A stretch of DNA of 64,000 nt from Sinotaia quadrata (lineage: Eukaryota > Mollusca > Gastropoda > Architaenioglossa > Viviparidae): positions 79,506,163-79,570,162 of the forward strand of contig CM054177.1 of NCBI GenBank assembly GCA_028829895.1, written 5' to 3'. The position numbers were made by a program, and so were the translations under genes. Below the pieces are notes generated by a model. That model was not told the origin of the DNA. It was given only the letters and a program-made list of their open reading frames with translations, and searched no databases. Shown in pieces: positions 38,301-51,683 of the stretch (positions are counted from its first letter, which is position 1; each line of letters starts with the position of its first letter).

Positions 38301-41300
38301 TCTTGAGATCACTTGGGGATTAATTGTTGGCTTGACGTGATTTTTTTGTGAGCCTGAATACTCTGCATAAAAATTTTAAAAAATTAACATTTAAATGCTT
38401 TTAAGAAATGTTTATTTAACTTTTTTCGTAATTCACTCACCCTTCCTTTGAAATATGCATTTATACTAGAAAATATATTTCACTTACTACTTTGAAATCT
38501 TGATTGTTCATTATTTATGATGATCTTTTAAATAATATAGGACACATGGGAAGTCATTTTAAAAGAAAAATAGCTAGATCTACCTATTGTTATTGTCATT
38601 GGTAGTTAATCTTGATGTTTATTAGCAGTCTGGAAAACATGATGCCATAGTGAAGAATGTACATGACCTGCTTGCAAAACTGGCCTGGGACTTCACACCA
38701 GAACAGCTAGATCATCTGTTTGAATGTTTCCAGGTAGTGTTAATAATTTTACAATCTGGTATTCTTTTTTCTTTTTCTCCATTGTTTGAATTAATAAAGT
38801 TTTCTCTTGTTTAATCCTTTAACCATATGTTTCATTTGTTTTATATTAGTGTGTTGCATAATTGTATATAGTTATAAGAAGGCACTAGTTGAACTAGATT
38901 TTTTAGTTGTTATTCTTTTATTCTTTCAGCACTTAGTGGGAATATAAAAACTTTCTTTGTCCTTCACAATGGATAATGATGATTAAATAATTAACATAGT
39001 AATGTATATTTTTCAGATGTTATAGTTATGCACATTATAAAAAACAATTTCCTTTTCTTTATGTCGGAAAACAGTCTAATATCTGACATCTGAGTCTTTC
39101 ATTTGATATTTAGACTCTGTTTCATCATTAAAGTGAAAATGCAGTGAATTAGATAAAAATAATCAGCAGAGTAGTGATAGTAACAAATGTGAAGTGATGA
39201 ACAACCTCATAACAACCTTTAACTAAATATTAATTATATGGACGCAGAGATAAAACCATTTTTATTAACTCGGCAGGCATCTTAAATATTTTTGTTTCAT
39301 TAAATCCTAAGATGAAACAAAATGTAGGGAAATAGATGCTGAATGTCGAGTGTTCAGGAAATTTAGACAGAAGTATTTCTCTGTAGCAAACAAGTATGTT
39401 TAATTTGTCTTGCACCTGTACCTGTTAATGAGAAATTTAGTAAGAAGCATCACTACAAGACAAAACAAAAAATACAATGACTTGACTGGCAAATAAGAAA
39501 GGATAAAATTGATAGACTGAAACAAAAGTTAGTATTTACACATCACAAAAGTGCAAAATCAGAGAGAAATATACATGCTAGCTATGCAGTAAGTTCATTA
39601 ATAGCTAAAAGTATGAAACCTTTTACTGAGGGATAATTTGTTATAATAGTATTGCTGGCTGTAATAGGTGTCCTTTAAAAGAAAAATTCTAATATTAATA
39701 TTAGTCTATGAAAGAACAGTTAAAGATGGTAAAAAGAAATGTCTGCTGATATGAAACATGTGCTAGGTGAAACTTGTCAGGTTGAAGTACTTTTTTGTTG
39801 CAGTCATTGAAAGTTCAGATGCAAAAGATATTGCATAGGTTGAAATATTTTTGTACAGCTCAGATTTTGATATTGTTCATGAATTTGTTCATATAGTTCC
39901 TATTAAGGGCAGAATAATTTCAAACAGCTGATTTCTGTAGAACTTTTCCTTCTTTAAATTTTTGAACCTGTTTTGGTTCAATTTAACAACTTTTTTCAGT
40001 CCTTGAAATGTAGATAGGTGTACATTACATACATAGGTATACTTTAAATTCTTTGATTTATTGGAGTAAATTTTATGAAAAATAAGAGAAATATTGTATT
40101 GACTGATTCTGTTTTGTGCTAATGCATTGTTTCTTAAGTGTGCATCATGGCTAACTACGGGGTGCTAACATAAATGCAATTAGCAGATGTTTTCTGACTT
40201 GATGTACCATAGAGAAAAACCTGATACACTAAGGGTACCATGATGAACTGAGAAAGTTTGTGAATCACTGTGCTAATGATACCAACAAAAAAAAAAGTGA
40301 TTTATTGAGTTTCTAAGATAGTACTTATTTAAAATTCACATACTTGTTCACCAGCTGTTCAGGTTTTCACAGTAGAATCTTACAAATCTGCAAATTGTAT
40401 AGAAGCTTACAAATCTGAAATTTGTATAGAAGCTTACAAATCTGCAAATTGTTTAGCTTACAAATCTGAAATTTGTATAGAAACTTACAAATCTGCAAAT
40501 TATATAGAAGCTTACAAATCTACAATTTGTATAGAAGCTTACAAATCTGCAAATTGTATAGAAGCTTACACATCTGCAAATTGTTTAGAAGCTTTCAAAT
40601 CTGCAATTTGTATAGAAGCTTACAAATCTGCAAATTGTGATAAGCTTACAAATCTGCAAATTGTGAGAAGCTTACAAATCTGCAATTTGTATAGAAGCTT
40701 ACAAATCTGCAAATTGTATAGAAGCTTACAAATCTGCAAATTGTATGGAAGCTTACAAATCTGCAAATTGTATAGAAGCTTACAAATCTGCAAATTGTAT
40801 AGAAGCTTACAAATCTGCAAATTGTATAGAAGCTTACAAATCTGCAAATTGTATAGAAGCTTACAAATCTGCAAATTGAATCAACTGATATTGTGCATTT
40901 TCTGGTCTGATTTTATATTTTCTTCATTTCAACATTATAGAGTATTAGTTGCCTTTTTGTGTTACTCTTTCCTCTCCAGATTGTAGATCTTTCCTGATTT
41001 CTGGATTCAGTGAAAGGTTTGGTATTCGAGTAATCACAAAATACTTATTAGATACTTATCACTGTTTAGGGGAGCTGGAATCATGCCAGTAAGAAGCAGC
41101 GAGAAAAACTTCTGGAACTAATTCGTCGCTTGGCAGAAGATGATAAAGAAGGTGTAATGGCACACAAAGTATGTGAGATTGTATACTTTTCATCTTATTC
41201 TTTTATTTTCAGCTTCTTATATTAGGACTATGTTACAACCTCCCCTTAGCTAGAAAATATTTACTTATCCCACAGAAAAAAGAATAGTTTTACTTTTCTA

Positions 41301-44300
41301 TTTCTTCTTATTTTGTTTTCCAGTTTCAGAGAGTATGGCAGTTTGTACAAGTTGATGATTGTATTGAAAAGGGTTTAATTAAATACTTATGAATTTGACA
41401 AACTTAGCCTTTAAACCCTTTGAACCCTGTTCGCCTGTATGTAAAAACCTATAATCCTGGCTTCTTGAGCAAAAAAACCATAAATTTTCTAAAATTATTT
41501 TTTATTAATTTTCTACGTGAAATCAGTTAGCCACTTAATGTGTGAAACATTTTAATGCCCAAATTCCTTGGAATATATGATAATCTGATAAACAGCGGCT
41601 CTGAGTTCAATGCACAGGTACTCTTCGCATGTAGAATATTGAGACAGTTTTTGTCATTGAATGCGGGTTCACCGTTTTCGGTAAAGATGGATTTATCTGT
41701 GCAAAAGTTTTACTCACCGATTCATTAACACTATTGCTAGAACTATCACTGTCATTTCTCATAATGAAGTTTTTCACTATCGCTATCTATAATCATTGCA
41801 AGGGCTTCAGCCACAAAATAAACGATCATTTTTACGATACGCCTTATTTAGCCTTGAACTTCCGCGCCAAGACACACAGACACACCAAGGTCTTTGGAAG
41901 AGTTCATTTCTAGGGTAAGTCAGCATATACCGCTGTTGTGGTATCTCAGGATATAAGTTTATACGCTCATCCCACTATTGTGGGCAACTGGGGATTATAA
42001 TTTTCTGGTTATCTTGCTATAGCAGGATCTCGGGTTCAAAGGGTTAAGGTTATAGATTTTATAGATGCTGTCAGGGTATATTCTTAAGTGTATGGAATAA
42101 TTGGGACAGTAGATATTGTAGAATTGCTTTAAAAAGTTTGATTTTTATGAAGCCGGTTTTAGGATTGCATTTTTCTTTTTATGTAGGTGAGCTTATTTAT
42201 ATTATTTCTTTGCAGGTTCTAACACTCTTATGGAACTTGGCTCACAGTGATGATGTTCCCACAGAAATTATGGATCAAGCTCTCACAGCACACATTAAAA
42301 TTCTGGATTACAGCTGCTCACAGGTAGAGTAAATGTTTTCAGTTTTTGTTATCTCAGTTAGGGAAGTAATGCATCATCATGTAATTGCCTGTGCTAACTT
42401 TCCTTAAGTGTTTATTAGTCATTCATCCACGTTTTTATAAGTCGGCAACATTCTCTTAGATAACAAATCTTGATGCTTGGAGAGGGAAAATGAGAGCAGT
42501 AAAAATAGTTTTCCTTTATAAAATGTGAACATGCACTTACAAATACTTATATTTAGACAAGAGGGGAGGTCATTTACTTGTGCATGCTTAGTAAGTATTT
42601 ATGAAAATATTTTACTGAGAAAAATAATTTCTGTCAAGCAAAATCATTTAATATATTTCTTCCAACAAACTTTAGTTTTGATTGAATATTTACCAACTTA
42701 TAGGATTGGCTATGCAGACTTATATATTGAATAAAATTGCTTAGTTTGTTTAAGCAGGGAGGGGAATGAATAAACTTAACTTTTCAAAAGTGTTTTTCAT
42801 TTTCATCAAAAGCTTATACAGATATATGGGTCATTCTCATGTGTGTACCATTTTGTTTTTGATATGATGTGCAACAAATAAAGTAGATTAAATCTAATTA
42901 TTTTGCAACTTTAAGTCTAAAACAGGGACTTGTGCTGTTGTAAAATCATATGAAAAGATAAAAATATAGATGCTATATGAGTTTGAAATACATAAAAAAA
43001 TGTTTCTGTTGAAAACTTAGAAAGTAAGGTTGGGGGTGTTTTACCAGAATAAAAAAAATTAAATAAGCAATATAATCATCACATATGTTTTCTTTCTTAA
43101 TCTAAATTATTAACCTAATTTTGGAATATAAAACTATAACATTGTCATCTGGAAACTTTATTTGGCCACCAGTGACAACAATTTCAACCATCACAAAAGA
43201 AGCTCAATTTTTCTCAACATAAAACGAGCTTAAGTTATTTGGCTGTGAAGATAGTATTAGATAATAAACAGTGTGTCTCTTTAAATATATTTTTTAAAAT
43301 ATATAATAATCCTAATCATGATGTTTATATTCTTGAATGTAATTCACAGGTTTCTCTACCTTTGCTAGCTCTGGTTTAAAAATACACACCAGCTATTGAA
43401 ACTTTAAATGCAAAAGAAACCATATGGATATTTACATAAATATGTAAGCTATTTATTACGTTAATTATCTGAAACTTTGGCTGTTTTGAAACATTGGTGA
43501 TTCTGAAAATTTTCTCGCCATTGTTGTCACAAGAGTGTAATCTCACTAGAACCGCAAGTTATTTTTCTTATTTTATACTTAAAGCTCATCACACCAAGAC
43601 AAAATGACATGAGAGTTAACTTTCCACAATATGGCATCTTTGAAAAATATAAGAAGTAGTTTGTGATATCGTCATTATTTTATATTTACAAATTAATTAT
43701 TTTGTTTGTCACAAACTGAAATTGGAAATGAAGGCAGAATATTTTTTTGAGGTTGAATTTTCTAAATACAATGAACAAACCTGAAAAAAATTAGCTTATG
43801 ATATGTCAATGTTCAGTAAAAAAAATCAAAGTTTTGGATCTGATTTATGTGGGGAAAAAATGTGACAAAAGAAATGCCTTTTAAAAATATTATTTCCTCA
43901 CCAATTGACTCTTTCAAGATAGAAGGGATATAGAAATTTCCTTTAATGTATATCACTTCTAACAAAAACTTGATATAGTAAGTTTGTTTGTTTATTTATA
44001 ACTGAAAATTAAAGAAAATAGCATGTCACAAAAGAGAGGTGCCATTTTCAGTTGAAAACAAAATGGTATTACAAATAATTACAAAATAAATAAATGGAAA
44101 TTCACACAACTATTTTATGTATGTATCACATTAATTCTAAATATATATAATATGATATTTCAATGTTTTATTTTTAAGAGAAAACATTTCAATTTTTCAA
44201 CCGTATATTAATAAAATAAATGCTAAAAAACATTTCAAATGGATCCACCCTATATTGTACACTTGTCCAGAGAATGAGCCATATGTATTTTTTAATTAAT

Positions 44301-47300
44301 TGATGTACATGCATGCAGATTCTCTCACTCAGAATTACATGAAAAATATTTAGTCTTCAATTTTTCAACTGTATATTAATAAAATAAATGCTAAAAAATA
44401 TTTCAAATGGATCCACCCTATACGGTACACTTGTCCAGAGAATGAGCCATATGTATGTTTTGAATTAATTGATGTACATGCATGCATATTCTCTCACTCA
44501 AAATTACACCCAAAATATTTAGACTTCAATTTTTCAACTGTATATTAATAAAATAAATGCTAGCTTCTGCCACAGGATCGTGATGCACAAAAGATACAGT
44601 GGATCAATCGATTTGTAGATGAGTTGAAGAACGATAAATGGGTTTTACCAGCTTTGAAGCAAATCAGGGAGATATGTCAACTTTTTCCAGAGGTGAGGCT
44701 ATTCCATTTTTCATTTGCTTTATTTACATTTTAATTATTCACATAATTAAGTTTAAATTATAACTGTACAATGAACTTAAAATAAGAGTTCACATTTACA
44801 TATTTTTATAGAGTCATTTCTGTGCAAAAAAAAAAAAAAATTAATTAATGTTCATTTGTGTTTCAGGCTCCACAAAATTTCCCACACACACAAAGGGCTC
44901 CTCATATGTACTATCGCAACAATGTGATAGGACACCTACAGACTCAGCATTCCATTGTAATGTTGGTGTCACAGAACCTTTCAGCATACATGAACAAGGC
45001 CCGGCTGTATGCCAGAGGTGAAAACTCTTTATTGCTTTTATTATCTTACAAATCTGTCCACCCACCGCCAGTTTGTAACAATATTTCAACAAAATAGATT
45101 TAACTGAAATATCTCATGAAACTGCAAGCTCTGAAATCTGCTGTCTGAGAATACATGAAGTAAGATAGATGTCTTTTCTGTAACAGATCATCCAACTGAA
45201 GAACCAGCATCAATTTTGCCTGATGGGCGTTTTCACCACAATGCACAAGTTCAAGAAAGATTACGATTTCTCAGGTCTGTGTCAGTTTTTTTTTTTTATC
45301 TGTTTCTTTCCTCTCCCTACCCATTTGTAACAGTAAAAGCTACAAAACATAAAACCAGACTACTTTTCAATACATGAAAAAGAATTTCAGTATATTTATA
45401 AGATTTTCTCACTGCTACTGTGTGCTGTTTGTAGATTCAGACCTACCAATAATATTTTATAAAACATTTCAATAATATTCAGATGCTGTCAAGAATCAGA
45501 TCGGTTTTGGATGCTTGCACAGCAATTGCTTTTATTACCCTTATCTGTTATATACAGTCTCATGCAAGTTCAACTCCCTCATCTCCATTAATTTGCAAAC
45601 TGGAATCAGTAAATAGAACTCAAGTGTTTATTTGGCATGGTAATAATGTTTTTTGTTAATATTACTGGACATTATTTTTGCCACTTAGTGACATGCTGGT
45701 TCTTGTAGTCATTGATACTACACTACATTACTTCAGGATTACATCCTTATTAACCTCTTGCCTGTCAGGTCACATAGTAACGCTATCTACCAGATTGTGT
45801 TGCTGCTCAGTGATAAGTGAATGAGTGAGCTTACTAAAAAAATGAAAAGTGGCTGTATTTTTATAAATTTAAATTGCTACCTATGTTAAACACTAAAGAA
45901 TTTTAAAAGTATTATTTTAAAATTATTTAAAATGAAAAAATAAATACATAATAAAAAGTTCCCTTACCTTTTCTTGATCTTGAATGATGATTCTCACAAA
46001 GTTTGGTCACATCGTTGAATTTTAATTAAGAGATCTGACCTGAAACCCCAAAATAATAAATTTTATAAAGTTACATGATTTGGGGATGTTTTGGCGATAT
46101 TTTGGATAAATATCCAGGGTGCTGCCACATCAGAGGTCTCACCCATAAAAGTTTAAGATTTCATATGATTTGATCCTAATTGTGCACGTTTAGATTTTAT
46201 GTACTGCCTGAAACCTAAATGACTTTTCCAAAACATCAAAGATTCATCTACACAAATATTCTCACCAGGCACATAAACTTATGAGAACACTCATCTGAAA
46301 TAATCAATAATTAGTCTGATTTTCTGGATACAGTTGCCAGTTACAGGCATGCTGTTGTTTGAAAAATGTAAACAGCTTAACAACAAACAAAATCTGTGCC
46401 CTGACATGACTTTCTGAAATAAAGGCTGAGCATTAATTTCATCTTTTGAAAAATAATGATCTATATTAGGTTTACTATCTATTCCCATCAAAAGAATATG
46501 CCCTAAAAATTGAAAATGTTCATATGCCTCTTTATTAAGTCATTGTCTGATAGGGACTCTTCACAAATGTCTGGTTGTGCTAGCAGCACAGCCATACATT
46601 TGTGTACTCGACAATTTTTTGCACAAAATTCTCAGGTAAAAGTGCTTGAAAAACATCAAGTACTGTAGAATTTTGTGCAAATGGGATTTGTAATCCACTA
46701 CTTCCAGCAAAAGGATGGGGTGTTCTTTGTGGCATAATGAACGATGAGCACCATATTGGCGACTGGTCTCCTTGTCACTATTATTTTTCATGAAATCACA
46801 TGGGGCTGGCAAATATTCCTCCTCAGAAGAAAAACTAGATGAATCATTAGCTGGGTCATACTCTGATCTAGCTGTGGGGTCACAAATAGTGTCCCCAAAA
46901 TCAAAAACATTATGATTTGAAACAATGATTTGAACAAATTTCTCTCAGCACAAGATGCAATGGCTGTTGACCTACTACAGAAACATGTTTTTTCTATTAT
47001 ATGAACAATCTAATTATAGCAATAAATGGTAGGTTGTCTGCAAAGGGAAACGCATTTGCTTTATACTGATTGGCTCATTTTGAATGGCTAACATTAATAA
47101 TAGTAAGCATGCATACATATTAGCCGTATGCAGTACTCTAACTTTCTATTTAGATATAGGCGTGTATACAGCCCTCCTCCATCGAACAGATTATGGCTTA
47201 GAGCTTTCAGCAATAAATACAGTGCTTTTCTGTTGCATGAAGATGAAAGAAACTTGCTGTTTTATGTCAGTATTTCTTAGAAAATCACCCTGGCCAATAT

Positions 47301-50300
47301 TACAGACAAGTGTTAATCTAAATAAATTTTTCTAGTCTTCTCGCTGTCTCTTTTTCTCAGGAGATATCTGATACTACAGGTAAGAGTGTTTTGTTTCTAC
47401 TTGCATTCTTTGCCTTTCTTGACTGGCCTATGTTTCCTCATGCCTTTGATTTTTTTTCTTAATTTGAGATATACCAGTATAATTACTTTTACCCCCTTCT
47501 TATCCACCTAGGGGAGTGGGTTTCATGACAGTGGGTTCAAGACTCAGCAAATCTGTGGGTTAATCTAAACTTTTTATTTTCTTTTAAATAAAAATTAAGT
47601 ATGATTGTTTTTGAATAAATCTTTCAGTTTGGATTGCATATACTTTTATAAAAGCTACCTTGAAGGAGAATATTTTTTGTTAATTTTTGTTCTTTTTAGA
47701 GTGTATAGCAGAGTAAATTTACCTGTCCCTATTTCTAAACTTAATTGTTATATATAATTTGTTAAATGTTGTTGTGACATGTCCTTTGGGTACTGCGCAT
47801 GACAATATTTTTGTAAGTACCAGAGTTTAAAATAACAACTCAGGTAAAGAATATGCTAGAACATGCTGAAGCAATCCAAACTAGTTCCAAATGGATGGCT
47901 ATTTTTTCTGACTAATAGTCTCATATTTGTTATAACAATTTCATCCTGTGGGGGATTGAAAGTTGCTTTGTTGAAGAAGGTTCTGCATTCTAATCACTTT
48001 GATTTGTCATAACTCAAGTCCAGTCATAAGGACAGTTGTTAGCTTATGGTAAGTTAATGTAGGTAAGACCACTCAAATTTTGAAGTCTGGCCAAATAAGC
48101 TGATATTTGCAGGTTATGTTATGTACCTCAAAGTAAGTTTGCATACAAAATTTTGGAGCTCTAGCTTTAATAGAAAAAAAGTTATGACGGTTCAAAGTTT
48201 GATGTAAATTGCAGAAAAACTCAGATTTCACGAAACCCCCTTTTGAAATGACCACAAAACAAAAACTATGAAACATACACAGTTCATCTTTGCTATGTCA
48301 ACTCTCTGTAACACAATTATACTGCTGATTTTTTTTTAAGGATCACAGATGCATAGAAAATGAAATACAGTCCTCTCAAAATAGCATTTTGTTCAAAATT
48401 TCAAACGGCAAGTGGTCAAAAACAGAATGTCTCTTTTGGAGTCTTGTAAAACAAAAACTACTTCATATACATCATCCAGATTTGGTATACTTGCTCTTTG
48501 GAGTATAGACATTTCCAGGGTGAAGTTTTAGACAATCTTGTTTAATAGATTTAGAAATAATAAATATAACATATGAAAAATATAGCTTTTTGCAATACAT
48601 TCGCAAATAATGCTCACTTGTTGAAGAGAAAAATAGGTCAAACGAAACAGTTATTATTATAATACAGTGTTTCTAATTTCTATAACTGACAGCATGATCA
48701 TTCTAACCTAAATAAAGTCATAAATTATATTTTGCATACTTATGTGCATATATTTAGCAATAACTGAATAAGTTGAATAATGCTCACCATATGTCATAAC
48801 ATGAACTATCCATTTGTGTACCTACATCAGCCCTGTAAATCCTGTTCAGTCAATTTCTTTGCTTGTTATGAACTGCATTGCCAATAACTAGTTAGTTGAT
48901 TTATTTAATTTTAATGTCTTTTCACTTGTGGATATTAGACACATTCACACATATGTATAAATATACTTTGATACACCCATATTGTGTAACACATATGATC
49001 AGAAGAAAAAATATAAACTTATGAACAGATGCTGCTTTGATTTTAATTCTATTATTAACAAAGTATTAAGAACAGCACATTAGTTTTAAAAACAGTTCAA
49101 AGCTAACAAAATTGATACTCTTTTTAGTTTAATAAAATACTTTTACATTGTTACAATGTTAGTTCAATAGTTGTTACTATTTGCAGTTACTATTTGACAA
49201 AGTTGTATAATTCATTAATTGTCCATTATTTATTAACAACGTATTAAGAACAGCACAATTTTAAAAACAGTTCAAAGCTAGCAAAACTGATAGTGATACT
49301 CTTTTAGTTTAATAAAATACTTTTACATTGTTACAATGTTCAATAGTTGTTACTATTTGCAGTTTATTTTTTAGTCCCCTTCAACAGCAATTGTAATTAT
49401 TAGTATCTTTATTTTTAATAGGTGTCTATTTGTTTCATAATATAAGACATTAACATTCTAAAAATATCTTGAAAATTGAAAGCTAAAGTCTTTCATAGTT
49501 TTACTTATTATATATCTACTATATTAGTGTATACTGTATGTCTGTAGAGTGTGTAGCATATTACTCATCCTTGTCTTGATCTCAATTTTTACCATACATC
49601 GATTCACTCACTCACTGTCACATACACTTATTACTATATTAGTATATATCTTTACCTTGAACGGTCACTCAATGACAAATTCTCATTCATCATTTACTAG
49701 ATTGTTTCTTAAAACCCGAATTATAATAAAATAATGAAAAGTAATGGTCAGCTGCAGACAGTAACACAGAGACAAAAATCCGCCAGCATTAAAAGTTGTC
49801 GTTCTTTATTTTGGATTGGTGCTTTGTAAAATTAATTTTAAATATCGCCGATTAATTAAAATATTTTCTAAAAAAATAAGTCTCATCATGAATCATCATT
49901 TAATCATTTGCAGCCAGTATTTTTTGTATAGGACTGCTTTTAATATAAGCAGTTTGTCCTAACAAATCATCACCCTCTTGCAACCGTACTTTAAATGGCC
50001 GATGTTTAGCTAACCTCGTTAATGATCAAAATAAAACTTTCTAACATATCGTAACTTAAAAATAATAAATAATCGTTTTACAGTAGCAATATTTAGATGA
50101 AATTTAATAGTTTTTGTTAAAATTTACGCAAAATGTTGTCTGGTTGATCCATTTTAATACACGTGTGGTCCAAGATGGCGATCTCTCGTCAACTTCGGCA
50201 TGGGCGCGAATAAAACTATTAGGGTTTCCCGCGTTCATTGCCATTCGCACTTCCGTTATAGAGACTTCTGGTTCATGTTATATACCATTTTAAAGGGCAA

Positions 50301-51647
50301 AAGATGACCTTTTCAACAGTATAAAGTAGGCGAACAGATGAGAATGGGTTTCGAAGTTATAATGCGTCAAACATAACACATAATTTGGATGATCATTTTC
50401 TACAGTAAAAATTAAAAAAAATTAAATCAACCGATGCTTATGTTAAAGGTCATTATCTTAGCTTTCCGTTGATATAAGATTTATTTTTATTGGTTGAATA
50501 CTAAAAGAGCGATAGCGCGTTATGTGAGCATACCCAAAAACGATGTCGGAGGTAAGCCATTTTCAAATCTCGCCACGGGTACTTTAGTACGCTTTACCGA
50601 CTGTGAGTTTATCGATCAAAACGTAATAAATACGTCATTCAAATGTACAAACATAACTTATATTTAACGTTGGAAGATTCCTTTATTTGTTAAAACAATT
50701 TCCAACCATTTCTTTCTTTTAATTACCGAGATAGACAGTTTTGAAAAAGAGTGAATTCAGTCAAAAAGTGACGTTGTCTCCAGTCTCCATATAGCGAGTG
50801 GTCTTACCTAGTTAATGACTAATAAAAAAAGAGTGGACTTAGAAATATTTTGTACGTGTTTGCTATTGGTCTTTGATTTAAATTGGAGAATGCTTTATGT
50901 AATTAAACCACTATGTTCACTAATTTGACTATGTTATATCTTATACGGTGAATTTTGATTGATGTTATATTTCTTGTGCTGTGTGTGTATTGGGTTAATG
51001 AATATTGTTGCAGGATTTGTAAGTTGAGAATGTAAGAGAGAAAGGAGTTTAGAGATGAAATATGCCTGAAACTTATCTCTGCCCTTAATTTGACTTTTGT
51101 AGAGAGGAGCATGCCTTTTTTTGATTATTTGGGTGTTTCATAATCTTGTATCTGCTTCAGACTACAGTGACTACTGTATTCTACCCAATCATGTTGGTGT
51201 GTTTATCCAACATTGTTGTCGAACTTATCATTAAATGTGTTACTTACTGTAAGTTGATTCTTGTGAATTCTTTTTGAGAGCCAATATGATGGAAATTGAG
51301 CTTGAGTTTGGTTTTGAGAATTCACAAGATTTTTTAACATTCCTTGTGGTAGTAGTGCACACGAAGGTTCTTGTGATGTGCTTTGATAGTGCATACAAGG
51401 TTCTGGACGATTCTCCACGATTTTCTTTGTGAGTGCTTTGAAGATTCTGGCACATTTGTGTAATGTACCTAGAAGGGATACATTGGACCATCATCTAATA
51501 TGAAAAAAGTGATTTATTGCAAACCACATGATTCTGAATGCATGCTAGTGACAGCTGCCATCATTGAAAAAGTTTTGTACATTGACTATAATTATCTCTC
51601 TAAAACTCCACTCTCCTTTCTGTGATGAAACTACATCTGTGAACTTG

Positions 51648-51683
<36 letters not shown>

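Larger units (their letters stand above)
42324..44575 (+). other. USP9X intron 13 (2.25 kb)
   Basis: Phase 0. About 1.45 kb is a TIR element (42836-44283), and its right end is part of a tandem repeat that reaches to within about 13 bases of the exon 14 acceptor. Confidence 0.8.

Noticed and set aside
40620..40986. Overlapping ORFs on both strands with [13 protein letters not shown] repeats
   Set aside because: They are translations of the 27-bp minisatellite, whose unit is a multiple of three; not genes.
47520..47560. Possible tRNA-like B box (GTGGGTTCAAGACTC)
   Set aside because: No A box or cloverleaf could be found around it; the same holds for GTTCGAAACCC near 59946.
51203..51494. Two overlapping minus-strand ORFs of 71 and 84 residues
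   Set aside because: Different frames of the same AT-rich intron sequence, no recognisable domain and no splice or element context.
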